DNA of 64,000 nucleotides from Algoriphagus sp. Y33 (GCF_014838715.1 NZ_CP061947.1:3968001-4032000); one strand, 5' to 3'. Numbered from the stretch's first letter, positions 16,353-26,350 are shown. A program made the numbers and translations. The notes: generated by a model from the letters alone, not told the origin.

Positions 16353-17785
16353 TTTTCCCACCATACTTTTGTATTGATATCATCTGCACCCATTCTGGCT
16401 ACAGCGGCACTGTAATTTTCAGGATTGTTGATCTGCACGCTCACAGGATAGCGGAACCGCACCGGAGCCTGCTGATTATTTAACATGCCTTCATTCTTCG
16501 GAAGTACCGGAAAACCAGTTCTTCGGTATTCAAACCACTGCTGGTAATCATTGAAGTACAGCCCCAAATACTTCTGAAGCATAATTCGCTCTAAGGTTCC
16601 ATCGTAAGCGGCTTCCGGATTCTCGAAATATTTCTCAGGAAATTCCACTTCCCACTGCTCCATGGCAGCTCTTATACCGTTTTCATAATGAGTCGCTGCA
16701 TCTGAGTCTATCACTCCACGCTGTGCCAATTCCGCTTTGATAAATTCCACTTCCGAATAGGTCAGAATCAAAGAAATCATCGGAGCCTCTACCAATGCCC
16801 TATTATGATTGCTTGGAATAAACTGGAACTGGTTTTCATTTCCGTCAAAACCACTGGGAATCCCCTTATATCCAATGTCAGTCGTTCCATCCATTGCTCT
16901 GGCCCGAGTCATGAACCGTTCTCTTCTCGGATCTTCCAATACATTAAGATTATCTGCAAAAAACTCCGACATCGAACGAAAAGTCGTGAAGTCAATCGCC
17001 CTTCCCCAAGGAGAAAGATTCGGTGTCACTCCCGTAATCTGAAGAATTGCAGATTCAGCCGTATTTTCAAAAACCGGATACTGATCCGGATTATTGATCA
17101 TCGTAGCAAGCTTGGCAAAGGAGTTTATCTCTGATCTATTGGAAACCCTCAGAAGCAATCTCAGGTGAAGTGAGTTGGTGAATTTTCTCCATTTCTTTAC
17201 ATCATTGTGAAAGAGAATATCATCTCCGTAAATCATTGTCTGCGTATCATCGTATAATGAATTAGCCCGCTCTAGATCTTGAAAAACCTGCGAATAGACA
17301 GCCTCCTGTGTATCAAACTGTGGCTGAAAAACCCCCTCCTCTGCACGGCTCGCTTCCACCATCGGAATATCCCCAAAGCTATCGGTCAATTGACTCAGAC
17401 TATAAGCTCTCAGCGTAAGTGCGATTGCTTCATAATTCACGGCAGAATTGGCAATCGCGGAAACTTCCATTTCCTTGATATTGATCAGCCATCTATAATA
17501 GGTGTTCCAAGTGGAATTCCCCGCAGCTTCTGAGATATCATAGCGGTGAATTCCACCATTCGCACTGGGAAATGGCAATGCCACCTGCATGACCTGGAAG
17601 GTATAGGCATCTGCCCTATCCGTCCCAAAACTCGACAAGCCATAAATAATTGGATTCAACAAAGTCCCAGGACTGATCTGGTCAATCCTGTTTGGATCGG
17701 TGTTGATTTCCTCAAAATCATTGGTACAGGAAGTAAAAGCCCACACCAATAATGACAATGCTAGTGTTGCGATAAATTTTTTCAT
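16349..17785 (-). CDS. SusD/RagB-like nutrient-binding lipoprotein
   Basis: Surface lipoprotein of 478 residues, lipobox Cys20 in WAFTSC, followed by NDFEEINTDPN, the signature opening of the SusD-like type 2 group. The rest is helical with TPR-like pairs and the C-terminal ends common to the group (QQWFEYRRTGFPVL, then RFRYP near residue 450). It caps the SusC channel encoded just upstream and captures the ligand. Two earlier ATG codons (17797, 17794) would only lengthen the n-region. The stop overlaps the phosphoesterase start. Confidence 0.9.
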   Translation of the reverse strand: MKKFIATLALSLLVWAFTSCTNDFEEINTDPNRIDQISPGTLLNPIIYGLSSFGTDRADAYTFQVMQVALPFPSANGGIHRYDISEAAGNSTWNTYYRWLINIKEMEVSAIANSAVNYEAIALTLRAYSLSQLTDSFGDIPMVEASRAEEGVFQPQFDTQEAVYSQVFQDLERANSLYDDTQTMIYGDDILFHNDVKKWRKFTNSLHLRLLLRVSNRSEINSFAKLATMINNPDQYPVFENTAESAILQITGVTPNLSPWGRAIDFTTFRSMSEFFADNLNVLEDPRRERFMTRARAMDGTTDIGYKGIPSGFDGNENQFQFIPSNHNRALVEAPMISLILTYSEVEFIKAELAQRGVIDSDAATHYENGIRAAMEQWEVEFPEKYFENPEAAYDGTLERIMLQKYLGLYFNDYQQWFEYRRTGFPVLPKNEGMLNNQQAPVRFRYPVSVQINNPENYSAAVARMGADDINTKVWWEK

Positions 17786-17797
17786 GTTTTCCATCAA

Positions 17798-20700
17798 TTA
17801 AAACTTAAGTGTAAGGTTCACTCCCATATTTCTGGTACTTGGCAACTGTCCCATTTCGATTCCCGGAAGCAATGTTCCACCATTCAAAGCTGCCGTTTCC
17901 GGATCAAACATTGGGAACTTGGTCCACATCGCCAGATCTCTTCCATACAGTGCGATGGAAGCTTGGCGTATACTTGTTTTCTGAAGGAGTTTGGCAGGAA
18001 TTCCATATTCCAACCTCATTTCACGAAGTTTGAGAAATGATGCATCAAAGGAGTTGGATTCAACATTTGCCCTACGGTAAGCTTCCTTATAATAATCAGC
18101 GGTATTGACCTCTGTGGTATTTGGAGAGAAAGTACCGTCACCATTGTCCACCACACCTTTGCCTACGATCATTCCTGTCTCTCTGCCTTCCAGTGTATGA
18201 GTTAGCTTACCCTGCTCTGTCATCTTATGATGAGTCTGGGAATATACAATCCCTCCATATTGCCCGTCAAAAAGAACACTCATTCTAAGATTCTTGTAGA
18301 CAAATTCATTTCTGAATCCACCTTTCCACTTTGCATAGGCATTTCCTTGGTATTCTATTTCCGAAGGTCTGGTAGGAAGACCATTGCTCCCATACACGAT
18401 TTCTCCTTCTGGAGATCTTACAAAGCCAAACCCGTAGATATCTCCAGTGGTACCTCCAACTTTGGCTATAATGGACGCATTTCCTCCATTTCCTATTACC
18501 TGACTTCCATCTACCTCGTCAGGAAGAGAGAGCACTTCATTTTCATTTTTTGCCCAAGTCACAAAAGAATTCCACTGGAAATTATTCGTTTTGACAGGAC
18601 TGCCGTTAAGTACCAACTCGATTCCCCTGTTTTGTACCTTTCCTGCATTTAGAATTGCGCTTGAATACCCAGTGGTGATATCTACCGGAACTTGAAGAAT
18701 CTGGTTTTTAGTCTCTGAGATGTAAAAATTGACATCAAAGCCAAGTCTCCTATTGAAGAAAATCATCTCCAATCCGGTCTCAAAACTGGTAGTGATCTCC
18801 GGCTTGAAACTAGTATTATAAAGTGTAGACGGTACAGATGCTGAGCCGGGGAACTCACTTTGACCATAATACTTGGATGTTCGGTATGGATCTGTATCGT
18901 TTCCTACCTGGGCTCCCGACACTCTTAGCTTCGCAAAGGAAATCCCGGCCGGCAAGACAAAAATATCTGATAGCACAAAACTGGTACTTACAGAAGGATA
19001 GAAGAAGCTGTTATTTTGAATAGGGAGCGTACTAGACCAGTCATTTCTTCCCGTGATGTCCACGAATACTTTTTCGTCAAAATCCAATGTTACCAATCCA
19101 TAAAGAGAATTGATCACCCGGTTATTATCATTGGTAGAAAACACCGGATTGTTGATACCGTTTGCGAGTTTGTACACTCCCGGAATCACCAGACCATCGA
19201 CATAGGCAGACATCATGCGGAATTTTCTGGACATGTGATTGGCACCTATGCTTGCCCTCAAAGAAATTTTCTGAGCTAGTTTCCCTTTATAAGTGAACAA
19301 GAAATCTGAGTTTTGCTCATAATTGGTGATGCTCTGTTCCTTGAAATAACCTCTTTGGAAATTTGCCGTACTGTAAGGCCGCTGTTGCTGACGTTCTTCT
19401 TGACTCATAGCCAAACTGGTTCTTACCATCAACTCAAAATGATCGCTGAAGGTGTAGTTAGCAGACAGATTTCCAAACACGGAGTTATTATTCACAGCGT
19501 TGGTCATCTCATATGCGATCAAATACGGATTGTCTATAAAAGAGCTAAACGGATGAACCTGCTCTACATTTTCCAATCCTTTTCTCCAAATCGGCCGATA
19601 CCATTCCAAGTCTATGCTTGGATTTTGGAAGATCATAAAGTAGGCAATGGACTGATTATTATAACCGGTAGCGGGAAGATTATCAGAGTTCTTGTTGGTG
19701 TAATTTACTTTGGCATTCAGCTTTAACCGTTTGCTGACCTGTTGTGATGCCGATAGCGAAGCTACCAGTCGCTCAAAACCTGTATTGGGCATGATCCACT
19801 CGTTCTTGGTATGGGTGATAGAAGCCCTCAAGGAGCCACCATCATTTGCTCCTTCGAGTGAAACACTGTTGACCATGTTGAAACCTGTCTTCCAGAAACC
19901 TGTCACATTGTCCTCATAAGGCCTCCAAAGCTGGCGCTCAGCTGACTGCCCTTCCAGTGTAGGATCGTATTGAAAATAATACTGCCCGTCGAACTTCGGC
20001 CCAAATGCACTACTGGTACCCCCTGTACTGGATCCATCTTCAGATACGCCATAAGAGTAGTAAGGATCACCGTCTGCATTGAAAGATTTACCTGTTCCCT
20101 GCCCGTATTCATACTGTCTGTCAGGCCAGTTCAATACATTCTGAAAACTGAAATTGGAATTGATCGTCACTCCGAGTCCCTTGTTTTTTCTAGAACCGCT
20201 TTTTGTGGTCACGATCAATGCACCATTTGCAGCCCGGCTGCCATAAAGTGCCGTGGCACTTGCTCCCTTCAGCACAGTAATATTTTCTATATCATCAGGA
20301 TTGAGATCTGCTATTCCATTTCCAAAATCCACAGGCACATCATTTCCTGATCCAGCACCATATGCATTGCTAACCCCTGATGAAGTCAATCCCGAATTCA
20401 TAGGAACTCCATCTACTACGATCAAGGCAAAATTGCCATTAGGATTAAGAGAATTATCTCCCCGAAGGCTGATTTGCGAGGAATTCATAGGTCCTGATCC
20501 AGCCGAAAGCACATTTAGACCTGCTACCTTACCTCTTAGCGCATCAGACCAGTTGTTTGACCTCGCATCAAGCAGCTCTTCAGAATCTACTTTTTGGGTA
20601 GCGTAGCCAAGCGCTTTCTCATCTCTTTTGATCCCCAAGGCTGTCACCACTACTTCACCGAGCACATCGCCGTCCAGCCTCAATCTTATAGTAAGATCAG

Positions 20701-21283
20701 TCTGATTTGCCGCCTGTACTTCCTGTTTATCATATCCTACATAAGAGAAGACCAACATTGCGCCTTCTTCCACAGAGATCGAAAATTTACCATCGAGATC
20801 TGTAGTAGTGCCCGTCGCAGTACCTTTGATGATAATATTCACTCCAGGCAGCGTTTCACCGGTTTCTTCATCTACCACAATCCCTGAAATTCTCACCTTA
20901 TCCACCAAATTCTCCTGTAGTGCCGGTTTCACTTTGGTACTTACTGCTATTGTATTATTGATCTGCTTAAACTTCAGACTAGACTGGCGGGAGATTTCTT
21001 CAAGAATAGATTGAAGATCCATTTTCCGCTTAGAATAGCTCACTTTAGTAGTAAGGTCCAATCCCGTCTCATAGGAAAACTTGAATCCGGATTGCTTCTC
21101 TATCTGGTTAAAAGATTCCGAAAGCACCAGTTCAACTGCATTGAAAGTGACGATAGTCTCTTCCAGTTTTTGGGCATTTACGTCACTGGCAAGCACCATT
21201 GAATGCATCCAGCAACTGAGTAGACAAGCCGTAAATAATCTCATAACCAAGGTTTTTAAGGCTGGTGGTAACTTTTTTTTCAT
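17798..21283 (-). CDS. SusC/RagA TonB-dependent receptor with STN signalling domain
   Basis: Outer-membrane channel of 1161 residues from ATG 21283 (MKKKLPPALK); the frame extends 26 codons further upstream but into the intergenic hairpin. Order: signal peptide, STN domain (~35-105, EETIVTFNAVELVLSES...), carboxypeptidase-like beta-sandwich (~120-200, GETLPGVNIIIKGT), TonB box region and plug (~215-340, with SusC-type VVVTALGI and LYGSRAANGALIVTTK), then a 22-strand barrel. The STN domain touches FecR in the periplasm, so ligand binding can release the ECF sigma factor encoded upstream. With SusD it imports an oligomeric nutrient of unknown identity. Confidence 0.93.
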   Translation of the reverse strand: MKKKLPPALKTLVMRLFTACLLSCWMHSMVLASDVNAQKLEETIVTFNAVELVLSESFNQIEKQSGFKFSYETGLDLTTKVSYSKRKMDLQSILEEISRQSSLKFKQINNTIAVSTKVKPALQENLVDKVRISGIVVDEETGETLPGVNIIIKGTATGTTTDLDGKFSISVEEGAMLVFSYVGYDKQEVQAANQTDLTIRLRLDGDVLGEVVVTALGIKRDEKALGYATQKVDSEELLDARSNNWSDALRGKVAGLNVLSAGSGPMNSSQISLRGDNSLNPNGNFALIVVDGVPMNSGLTSSGVSNAYGAGSGNDVPVDFGNGIADLNPDDIENITVLKGASATALYGSRAANGALIVTTKSGSRKNKGLGVTINSNFSFQNVLNWPDRQYEYGQGTGKSFNADGDPYYSYGVSEDGSSTGGTSSAFGPKFDGQYYFQYDPTLEGQSAERQLWRPYEDNVTGFWKTGFNMVNSVSLEGANDGGSLRASITHTKNEWIMPNTGFERLVASLSASQQVSKRLKLNAKVNYTNKNSDNLPATGYNNQSIAYFMIFQNPSIDLEWYRPIWRKGLENVEQVHPFSSFIDNPYLIAYEMTNAVNNNSVFGNLSANYTFSDHFELMVRTSLAMSQEERQQQRPYSTANFQRGYFKEQSITNYEQNSDFLFTYKGKLAQKISLRASIGANHMSRKFRMMSAYVDGLVIPGVYKLANGINNPVFSTNDNNRVINSLYGLVTLDFDEKVFVDITGRNDWSSTLPIQNNSFFYPSVSTSFVLSDIFVLPAGISFAKLRVSGAQVGNDTDPYRTSKYYGQSEFPGSASVPSTLYNTSFKPEITTSFETGLEMIFFNRRLGFDVNFYISETKNQILQVPVDITTGYSSAILNAGKVQNRGIELVLNGSPVKTNNFQWNSFVTWAKNENEVLSLPDEVDGSQVIGNGGNASIIAKVGGTTGDIYGFGFVRSPEGEIVYGSNGLPTRPSEIEYQGNAYAKWKGGFRNEFVYKNLRMSVLFDGQYGGIVYSQTHHKMTEQGKLTHTLEGRETGMIVGKGVVDNGDGTFSPNTTEVNTADYYKEAYRRANVESNSFDASFLKLREMRLEYGIPAKLLQKTSIRQASIALYGRDLAMWTKFPMFDPETAALNGGTLLPGIEMGQLPSTRNMGVNLTLKF

Positions 21284-21335
21284 AAATTTGATTTGTTCAT
21301 GTGATAAAATGTCTGAATCGTTTTTTACTCGAACT

Positions 21336-21363
21336 GAATGGATCCGTTGGCGCGGATCCATTC
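21336..21363. promoter_or_regulatory. intercistronic hairpin between fecR and susC
   Basis: Perfect 11-bp arms GAATGGATCCG / CGGATCCATTC (21336-21346 and 21353-21363) with a 6-base loop lie between the FecR stop and the SusC start. No T tract follows on the minus strand, so it is not a standard terminator; mRNA processing, stability or partial attenuation that separates low regulator from high receptor expression is inferred. Confidence 0.6.
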
Positions 21364-21368
21364 GTATT

Positions 21369-22340
21369 TTAAGGGCAATTTTTAAAGGATATGGTTACTT
21401 TTTTTCCATCTAATTGATAGGTTATCGGTATAGAATATTGGATGAGCTGAAGTAGATTTTCCAAACTTTGTTTCTCGTAAGTCCCTGAGATTTGGCAAGT
21501 ATTAGATGCTTTTAGGTCATGTGTCATTTTCACTCCATACCAATCTTCCAGCGTCGTGATCATCTCATTCATTGGAGTGTTCTTGAAGACTATGATGTCC
21601 TGAGTCCATGCTAATAGTGGGTCATTTTCAAGCATTGTCGAGACAAAACCCGTCTGATTGGTATAATCAAGCCGAAGATTGGGGGTGAGCATAAACGTGG
21701 AATCAACTTGATCAGACACCTTGACCAAGCCGGTTTTCACAGCGACTACTTCCTGCCGGCCTACTAGATTTTTGATGAGAAATGATGTCCCAAGTACTTC
21801 GGTGGTAAGATTTGCGGACTCTACAAGGAAAGGATGCAGCGTATCGCGTTTTACTTCGAAAAATGCCTCGCCGGAAAGTTTCACAAATCTGTTTTCGGAG
21901 AAGTTTTCGGCAACTTTGATATGAGTGTTATGAAATAAACTCACTATTGACCCATCCGGGAGTTTTACCTTTTTGATCATTCCTTTTGAATTCTCAAAAG
22001 TCAAAAAGGCAGTTTCTTGACTTTCCTGTGAACCGGGTGTCAATTTATTCATAGCCAGAAGTCCAATTCCAACGAGTAAAATTAGTGATGCGGCAACCTT
22101 CCATCGCAAAAACCCTTGTTTCGGTAAAGTATTTGGAAGCTGATAATGAGTAGCTTTCTGAATGTTCTTAAGCATTTCAGATTCTATCTGAGCTTTGTCC
22201 CGCTTCTTAAAATCCTGAATGTGGCATGAAGAGTCAATTCCCTTGTCATACCAGGAGTTGAATTTTTGGATTTCTTCTTTGGAAGCTTTTCCCCGAAGGG
22301 TTTTAGAAACGATGTCCGAAAGGACAGATGATAGTCTCAT
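21369..22340 (-). CDS. FecR-type anti-sigma factor
   Basis: Inner-membrane regulator of 323 residues: a cytoplasmic N-terminal domain (1-80), one membrane helix (~82-100, VAASLILLVGIGLLAM) and a periplasmic FecR domain (~115-320) with LPDGSIVSLFHNTHIKV, SGEAFFEVKRD and the C-terminal DUF4974-like part (NTPMNEMITTLEDWYGV). It holds the ECF sigma factor inactive and receives a signal from the STN domain of the SusC receptor encoded next. Start ATG at 22340. Confidence 0.92.
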   Translation of the reverse strand: MRLSSVLSDIVSKTLRGKASKEEIQKFNSWYDKGIDSSCHIQDFKKRDKAQIESEMLKNIQKATHYQLPNTLPKQGFLRWKVAASLILLVGIGLLAMNKLTPGSQESQETAFLTFENSKGMIKKVKLPDGSIVSLFHNTHIKVAENFSENRFVKLSGEAFFEVKRDTLHPFLVESANLTTEVLGTSFLIKNLVGRQEVVAVKTGLVKVSDQVDSTFMLTPNLRLDYTNQTGFVSTMLENDPLLAWTQDIIVFKNTPMNEMITTLEDWYGVKMTHDLKASNTCQISGTYEKQSLENLLQLIQYSIPITYQLDGKKVTISFKNCP

Positions 22341-22457
22341 GTGTAGTTGTCTTTCACTTATTAAGTGTCAAAACGTCCACTTGACTACCACTCATTTTGA
22401 TTATCTAATCATGAATAATAGGCTGGAAAAAATAATCTCAGGATAACAAAGAAACAC

Positions 22458-22985
22458 CTAAGCCACGAAATAAACAGCCAATACCGGAGCCAAATGTTTC
22501 AACTCCCCACGCATGATTTTAAGCGATTTGGTGAGTTGATTATGAACGGTCTGGGGAGAAATATTTAGCTTGTCGGCGATTTCGTCGACTGAATACCCTT
22601 CCAGTCTACTCATGCGAAAGACCAGTTGGGCTCTTGGGGGAAGCATTTCCACCGCAATCTCTATCTCTTTATACAGTTCTTCAAATCCAAAAACATCCTC
22701 TTCATAAAAGGATTCAGGAAAAGTATTGGCACTGCCGGATCGGGTTTTTGTCAACTCATCAAAATACTTCATCACCTGATATTTTACTGCTGTGAGTAGG
22801 TATCCTTTGATCCCGGATTTGATTTCCAACGACTCACGCCTTTGCCAGATATCTATAAAAATCTCCTGTAGCATATCCTCAACGACGGATTGATTACCGA
22901 TTTTGCAGTACGCAGATTGGTACATCAATTCCCAATTGTCCTTGAAAACCTGTTCGAAATGTGCTGAATTCTGAAAAGCGGACAT
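22458..22985 (-). CDS. ECF RNA polymerase sigma factor
   Basis: 175 residues. Region 2 (~15-85) contains DMLQEIFIDIWQRRESL; region 4 (~115-170) has LPPRAQLVFRMSRLEGYSVDEIA and the recognition helix NISPQTVHNQLTKSLK. It belongs to the FecI/Bacteroidota SusC-linked sigma group. I chose ATG 22985 (MSAFQNSAHF) over the TTG at 23009. A TAnnTTTG-type box (TAATTTTG, minus 23014-23007) lies just upstream of the chosen start. It most likely drives the SusC/SusD/phosphoesterase genes downstream of FecR. Confidence 0.9.
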   Translation of the reverse strand: MSAFQNSAHFEQVFKDNWELMYQSAYCKIGNQSVVEDMLQEIFIDIWQRRESLEIKSGIKGYLLTAVKYQVMKYFDELTKTRSGSANTFPESFYEEDVFGFEELYKEIEIAVEMLPPRAQLVFRMSRLEGYSVDEIADKLNISPQTVHNQLTKSLKIMRGELKHLAPVLAVYFVA

Positions 22986-23149
22986 AATCCTGAATCGGGG
23001 TGTCCTCAAAATTAATCGGGATCAGGACCAAAGTGGAATCGAGGAGGTTAAGATATTATTAAGAGATAGCACACAGCAAAGTATTCTGTTCCTAACCTTT
23101 CATAAGTCAACAGTCTCATTAAAATCAAACAAACCCATATTTTAGCGGG

Positions 23150-24361
23150 ATGAAAAGAATACTACCATTAGTTATTTGTTTTTTAACGCTCCTATCCTGT
23201 GTGGAAGATGAGAAGCCAGATTCCCAAACACCTGACAAATTCAAAGTTACATCTGTTGACTACATCCAAGAAAATCAAATAATGTATGTCATCCTACATG
23301 ATTCAATCGGGACGGCACTAGAGTATAGTGCAATTAATAATGGAGAGACTGTCGAATTCTTGGTAGACAAAAGCAAAAAATATTTCGTAAGCATCTATAC
23401 GATCTTGAAAGGTGAATATGGTCATCAGGAATACATGAGCACATTTACTGATCAAGATTTAACTTTCGGCATGGTTTTACAAAAGGACTCATCAACTACA
23501 CCACCTCAGACTGGTACTTTCAAAGTAATAGTTACAGATGACGAGCCAGTGGGAGCTTATGTAACAGCTGAAGGTTGGATGTCTGATTATTCTCCTTATA
23601 CAAACCTATATGACGAGAATGCAAAATTGTTCTCTGGAGTGACACGATATATGGTGGTAGCAAGCGGGGCTTCCGGAAGACGATATTCCTATATCGATAA
23701 TCCTCAGAAAGACAAAACCTATACACTTAAGTATACGCAAATGAAGGCGTTTGACTTCATATTTGAAGTCCCAAAATCAGACTACTTATTTTTTAGCTAC
23801 GAAATTCGCAGCATGGAAAAGAGAAATGGACTGAATTTCTCAAATTATATACTTGGAAACATGGGGTTTTATAATGAGAGAGACGGAACTTATAAACTAG
23901 GGTATGTTAGTGACATTAAGAATTATTGGACTCTTGTCACTGCCAATAAAGCATCCAATGAAAAAGTGTCCTATACTTACTCGAAAACAGGAAATCCTCC
24001 ATCTCAGATAACATTTTTGGATATAGAAGAAATAAAAATTGCTAAAAACTCCATCTCTGATTTTCAATTTGAAACAACAGTGGAAGACGCTGAGTATTAT
24101 AGTGTAGGCTTTCTTTCTACAAAGCATGTTTTTGACGGGCGACCAACTTCCACCTCTTTCAGCTGGAGTATAAATGGCCCTGCTACTACCTTTTCTATGA
24201 CCCTTCCACAAGATTTAATAGAAGCTCACCCGCTGACGCTCTCTGATTTCTCTCATCTTTATTTATCAAGTGCGGGGATTACCAAAAAATCGAGCGAATC
24301 AAACACAGAAGGAGTGGCTGAATCAGAAACCACCTCAATTAATCAACGGTTTGATAACTAA
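23150..24361 (+). CDS. hypothetical lipoprotein, 403 residues
   Basis: The signal peptide ends in a lipobox (LLSCVEDE, Cys17), so it is membrane-anchored. The body is beta-rich with repeated beta-sandwich character and many Tyr/Ser/Thr residues; no catalytic motif is seen. The Ser/Glu/Thr-rich tail (TKKSSESNTEGVAESETTS, ~378-396) looks like a flexible linker. It is divergent from the sigma factor gene with 164 bp between and has no neighbour on its strand within 120 bp, so it is a single gene. Function unknown. Confidence 0.75.
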   Translation: MKRILPLVICFLTLLSCVEDEKPDSQTPDKFKVTSVDYIQENQIMYVILHDSIGTALEYSAINNGETVEFLVDKSKKYFVSIYTILKGEYGHQEYMSTFTDQDLTFGMVLQKDSSTTPPQTGTFKVIVTDDEPVGAYVTAEGWMSDYSPYTNLYDENAKLFSGVTRYMVVASGASGRRYSYIDNPQKDKTYTLKYTQMKAFDFIFEVPKSDYLFFSYEIRSMEKRNGLNFSNYILGNMGFYNERDGTYKLGYVSDIKNYWTLVTANKASNEKVSYTYSKTGNPPSQITFLDIEEIKIAKNSISDFQFETTVEDAEYYSVGFLSTKHVFDGRPTSTSFSWSINGPATTFSMTLPQDLIEAHPLTLSDFSHLYLSSAGITKKSSESNTEGVAESETTSINQRFDN

Positions 24362-24483
24362 CGCACCTTATTGTTCAACTCCTTCTCCTTAGCCTTGTGG
24401 AAATCTATGGGTAAAAACTAATTCCAACTGGAACTCAAATAAACTATTGTTATTTTTCTTCTTCAAATGATCAACAAGTAACA

Positions 24484-25206
24484 ATGGAATCACTACAAGG
24501 AAAAACTGCGCTGATTACTGGCGCAGGAAAAGGATTAGGCAAAGCGATTGCTGAGGCATTGGCCAAAGAAGGCGTTCATCTCGCATTGCTATCCAGAACG
24601 GAAGCTGACTTGCTAGCTGTCAAGAAAATAGTAGCAGAAATAGATGCTTCTCTGAAAGTAAGCATCGCCGTTGCAGATCAGTCTGACTTCCCCAGCATTA
24701 AAAATGCAATCGCTTCATTGATCTCTGAAACTGGAGTACCTGATATTCTGGTCAATAATGCAGGAATCGGGAAGTTTGGTAAATTCCTCGATCTGGAAGT
24801 GGGTGAATGGGAAAATATCATCAAAGTCAACTTGCTGGGCGTGTATTATGTAATCCACGAAGTACTTCCCGGCATGCTCGCCCGCAAATCCGGCGACATT
24901 GTAAATGTATCTTCTACTGCCGGCCAAAAAGGAAATGCGATGACCAGTGCATACAGTGCGTCCAAATTCGGATTAAACGGGCTGACAGAATCGCTAATGC
25001 AGGAGGTACGCAAATCAGACATCCGTGTCTTTAGCATGAGTCCGAGTACGATTGCGACAGATTTGGCTATTGGCAATAACTTGACAGACGGAAATCCGGA
25101 CAACGTATTGCAACCGGAGGATTTTGCGGAGTTGCTTGTGGCTCACTTGAAGCTACCCAAGAGAGCATTGGTCAAGGATGTAGGACTTTGGTCTACAAAT
25201 CCGTAG
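24484..25206 (+). CDS. short-chain dehydrogenase/reductase (3-ketoacyl reductase-like)
   Basis: Cytoplasmic NAD(P)H-dependent oxidoreductase of 240 residues, the normal length for a classical SDR. The Rossmann nucleotide loop is TGAGKGLG (12-19); NNAG is at 91-94; the catalytic triad is Ser144 (NVSS), Tyr157 and Lys161 (YSASK). [20 protein letters not shown] is typical of the FabG/YgfF-like group (3-oxoacyl-ACP or sepiapterin-type reductases); the substrate cannot be read. It stands alone, closed by a strong terminator. Confidence 0.9.
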   Translation: MESLQGKTALITGAGKGLGKAIAEALAKEGVHLALLSRTEADLLAVKKIVAEIDASLKVSIAVADQSDFPSIKNAIASLISETGVPDILVNNAGIGKFGKFLDLEVGEWENIIKVNLLGVYYVIHEVLPGMLARKSGDIVNVSSTAGQKGNAMTSAYSASKFGLNGLTESLMQEVRKSDIRVFSMSPSTIATDLAIGNNLTDGNPDNVLQPEDFAELLVAHLKLPKRALVKDVGLWSTNP

Positions 25207-25222
25207 GTTTTTTGGCATTTTA

Positions 25223-25266
25223 AAACAGTTATTAATGCAACTTTATTGCATTAATAACTGTTTCTT
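25223..25266 (+). terminator. Rho-independent terminator with perfect 18-bp stem
   Basis: 25223-25240 (AAACAGTTATTAATGCAA) is the exact reverse complement of 25246-25263; the loop is CTTTA and the stem ends in TTTCTT. It lies 17 bp after the SDR stop. Confidence 0.85.
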
Positions 25267-25293
25267 CTGTCATATCAGTCTAAAAATACACCT

Positions 25294-26199
25294 ATGGAAA
25301 AAAGTAAGTTTGAAGTAATCATCATTGGAGGAAGCTATGCCGGATTATCTGCCGCCATGGCATTAGGAAGATCATTGCGTAAGGTTCTGGTAATCGATGC
25401 GGGAAAACCCTGCAATAGACAAACTCCCCATTCCCACAATTTTTTGACTCAAGATGGAAAAACTCCTGCAGAAATAGCTTCAATAGGACGAAAGCAAGTG
25501 GAGAAGTATGACACGGTCACTTTCCTTTCAGGATTTGCCGTGGATGCAAAAAAGACCAATTCGGGCTTCGAAATCAAAACCGAAGACGATAAAGTCTTTG
25601 AAGGTAAAAAGCTAATTTTAGCCACTGGAGTTAAAGACATCATGCCTGAAATCCCAGGCTTTTCCGAGTGCTGGGGAATTTCTGTGATTCACTGTCCCTA
25701 CTGCCATGGTTACGAAGTACGGAATGAAAAAACCGGAATTTTGGCAAATGGCGATTTTGCATTTGAATTCGGCAAAATGATCACTAATTGGACGAAAGAT
25801 CTTACATTATTCACCAACGGAAAATCAACGTTATCTCAGGAGCAGGCCGACAAATTAGCTACAAAAGGTGTTCATGTCATCGAAACGGAAATTATGAGCA
25901 TCCGCCATACGGTTGGAAAACTAGAATATCTAGTGCTAAAGGATAACTCGAAATTTCCGCTGAATGCGTTTTATTCAAAAGTTGATTTTGTACAAAGCAC
26001 TGCAATCCCATCCACTCTGGAAATAGAGTTGACTGATCATGGTCATATTAAAGTTGACCTTATGCAGAAAACCAATATTCCCGGAGTATATGCCTGTGGG
26101 GATAGCACCACCCCGTTTCGGTCAGTATCATATGCAGTATCTACCGGTGCTATGGCCGGAGTTGCATCTAATAAAGAATTGATAGATGAAGAGTTTTAG
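25294..26199 (+). CDS. thioredoxin reductase-like FAD oxidoreductase
   Basis: Flavoprotein of 301 residues. The N-terminal FAD loop is IIGGSYAG (10-17), and the C-terminal FAD contact is YACGDSTTPF (~264-273). A redox disulfide CPYC (Cys134, Cys137) lies in VIHCPYCHGYEV, the same place as the CxxC of thioredoxin reductase. The middle NADPH-binding motif (GGGxSA in TrxR) is replaced by NGDFAFEF, so the coenzyme may differ from NADPH, as in ferredoxin- or NADH-linked relatives and in the HcpA/GliT-type dithiol oxidases. Its partner thiol is not adjacent. A terminator separates it from the SDR gene. Start ATG at 25294. Confidence 0.85.
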   Translation: MEKSKFEVIIIGGSYAGLSAAMALGRSLRKVLVIDAGKPCNRQTPHSHNFLTQDGKTPAEIASIGRKQVEKYDTVTFLSGFAVDAKKTNSGFEIKTEDDKVFEGKKLILATGVKDIMPEIPGFSECWGISVIHCPYCHGYEVRNEKTGILANGDFAFEFGKMITNWTKDLTLFTNGKSTLSQEQADKLATKGVHVIETEIMSIRHTVGKLEYLVLKDNSKFPLNAFYSKVDFVQSTAIPSTLEIELTDHGHIKVDLMQKTNIPGVYACGDSTTPFRSVSYAVSTGAMAGVASNKELIDEEF

Positions 26200-26320
26200 C
26201 ATCTCCGGATAACAGTAGCTGCGCTTTTTTTTGGTTTGTCGAGAGGCTTATGACTTGAAAATAAAGAGTCAGGAAATCATACCTATAACCCACTAGTGGT
26301 TGGTATAGATCAACTAAACC

Positions 26321-26350
26321 CCATTCCCTCCGCTCCCACGGAGGGAATGG
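26321..26350. other. 12-bp perfect hairpin downstream of the flavoprotein
   Basis: CCATTCCCTCCG / CGGAGGGAATGG (26321-26332 and 26339-26350) with a 6-base loop and no T tract. A weaker inverted repeat around CTATAACC-CACTAGT-GGTTGGTATAG sits just upstream (26283-26308). They may be mRNA 3' structures or repeats. Confidence 0.55.
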
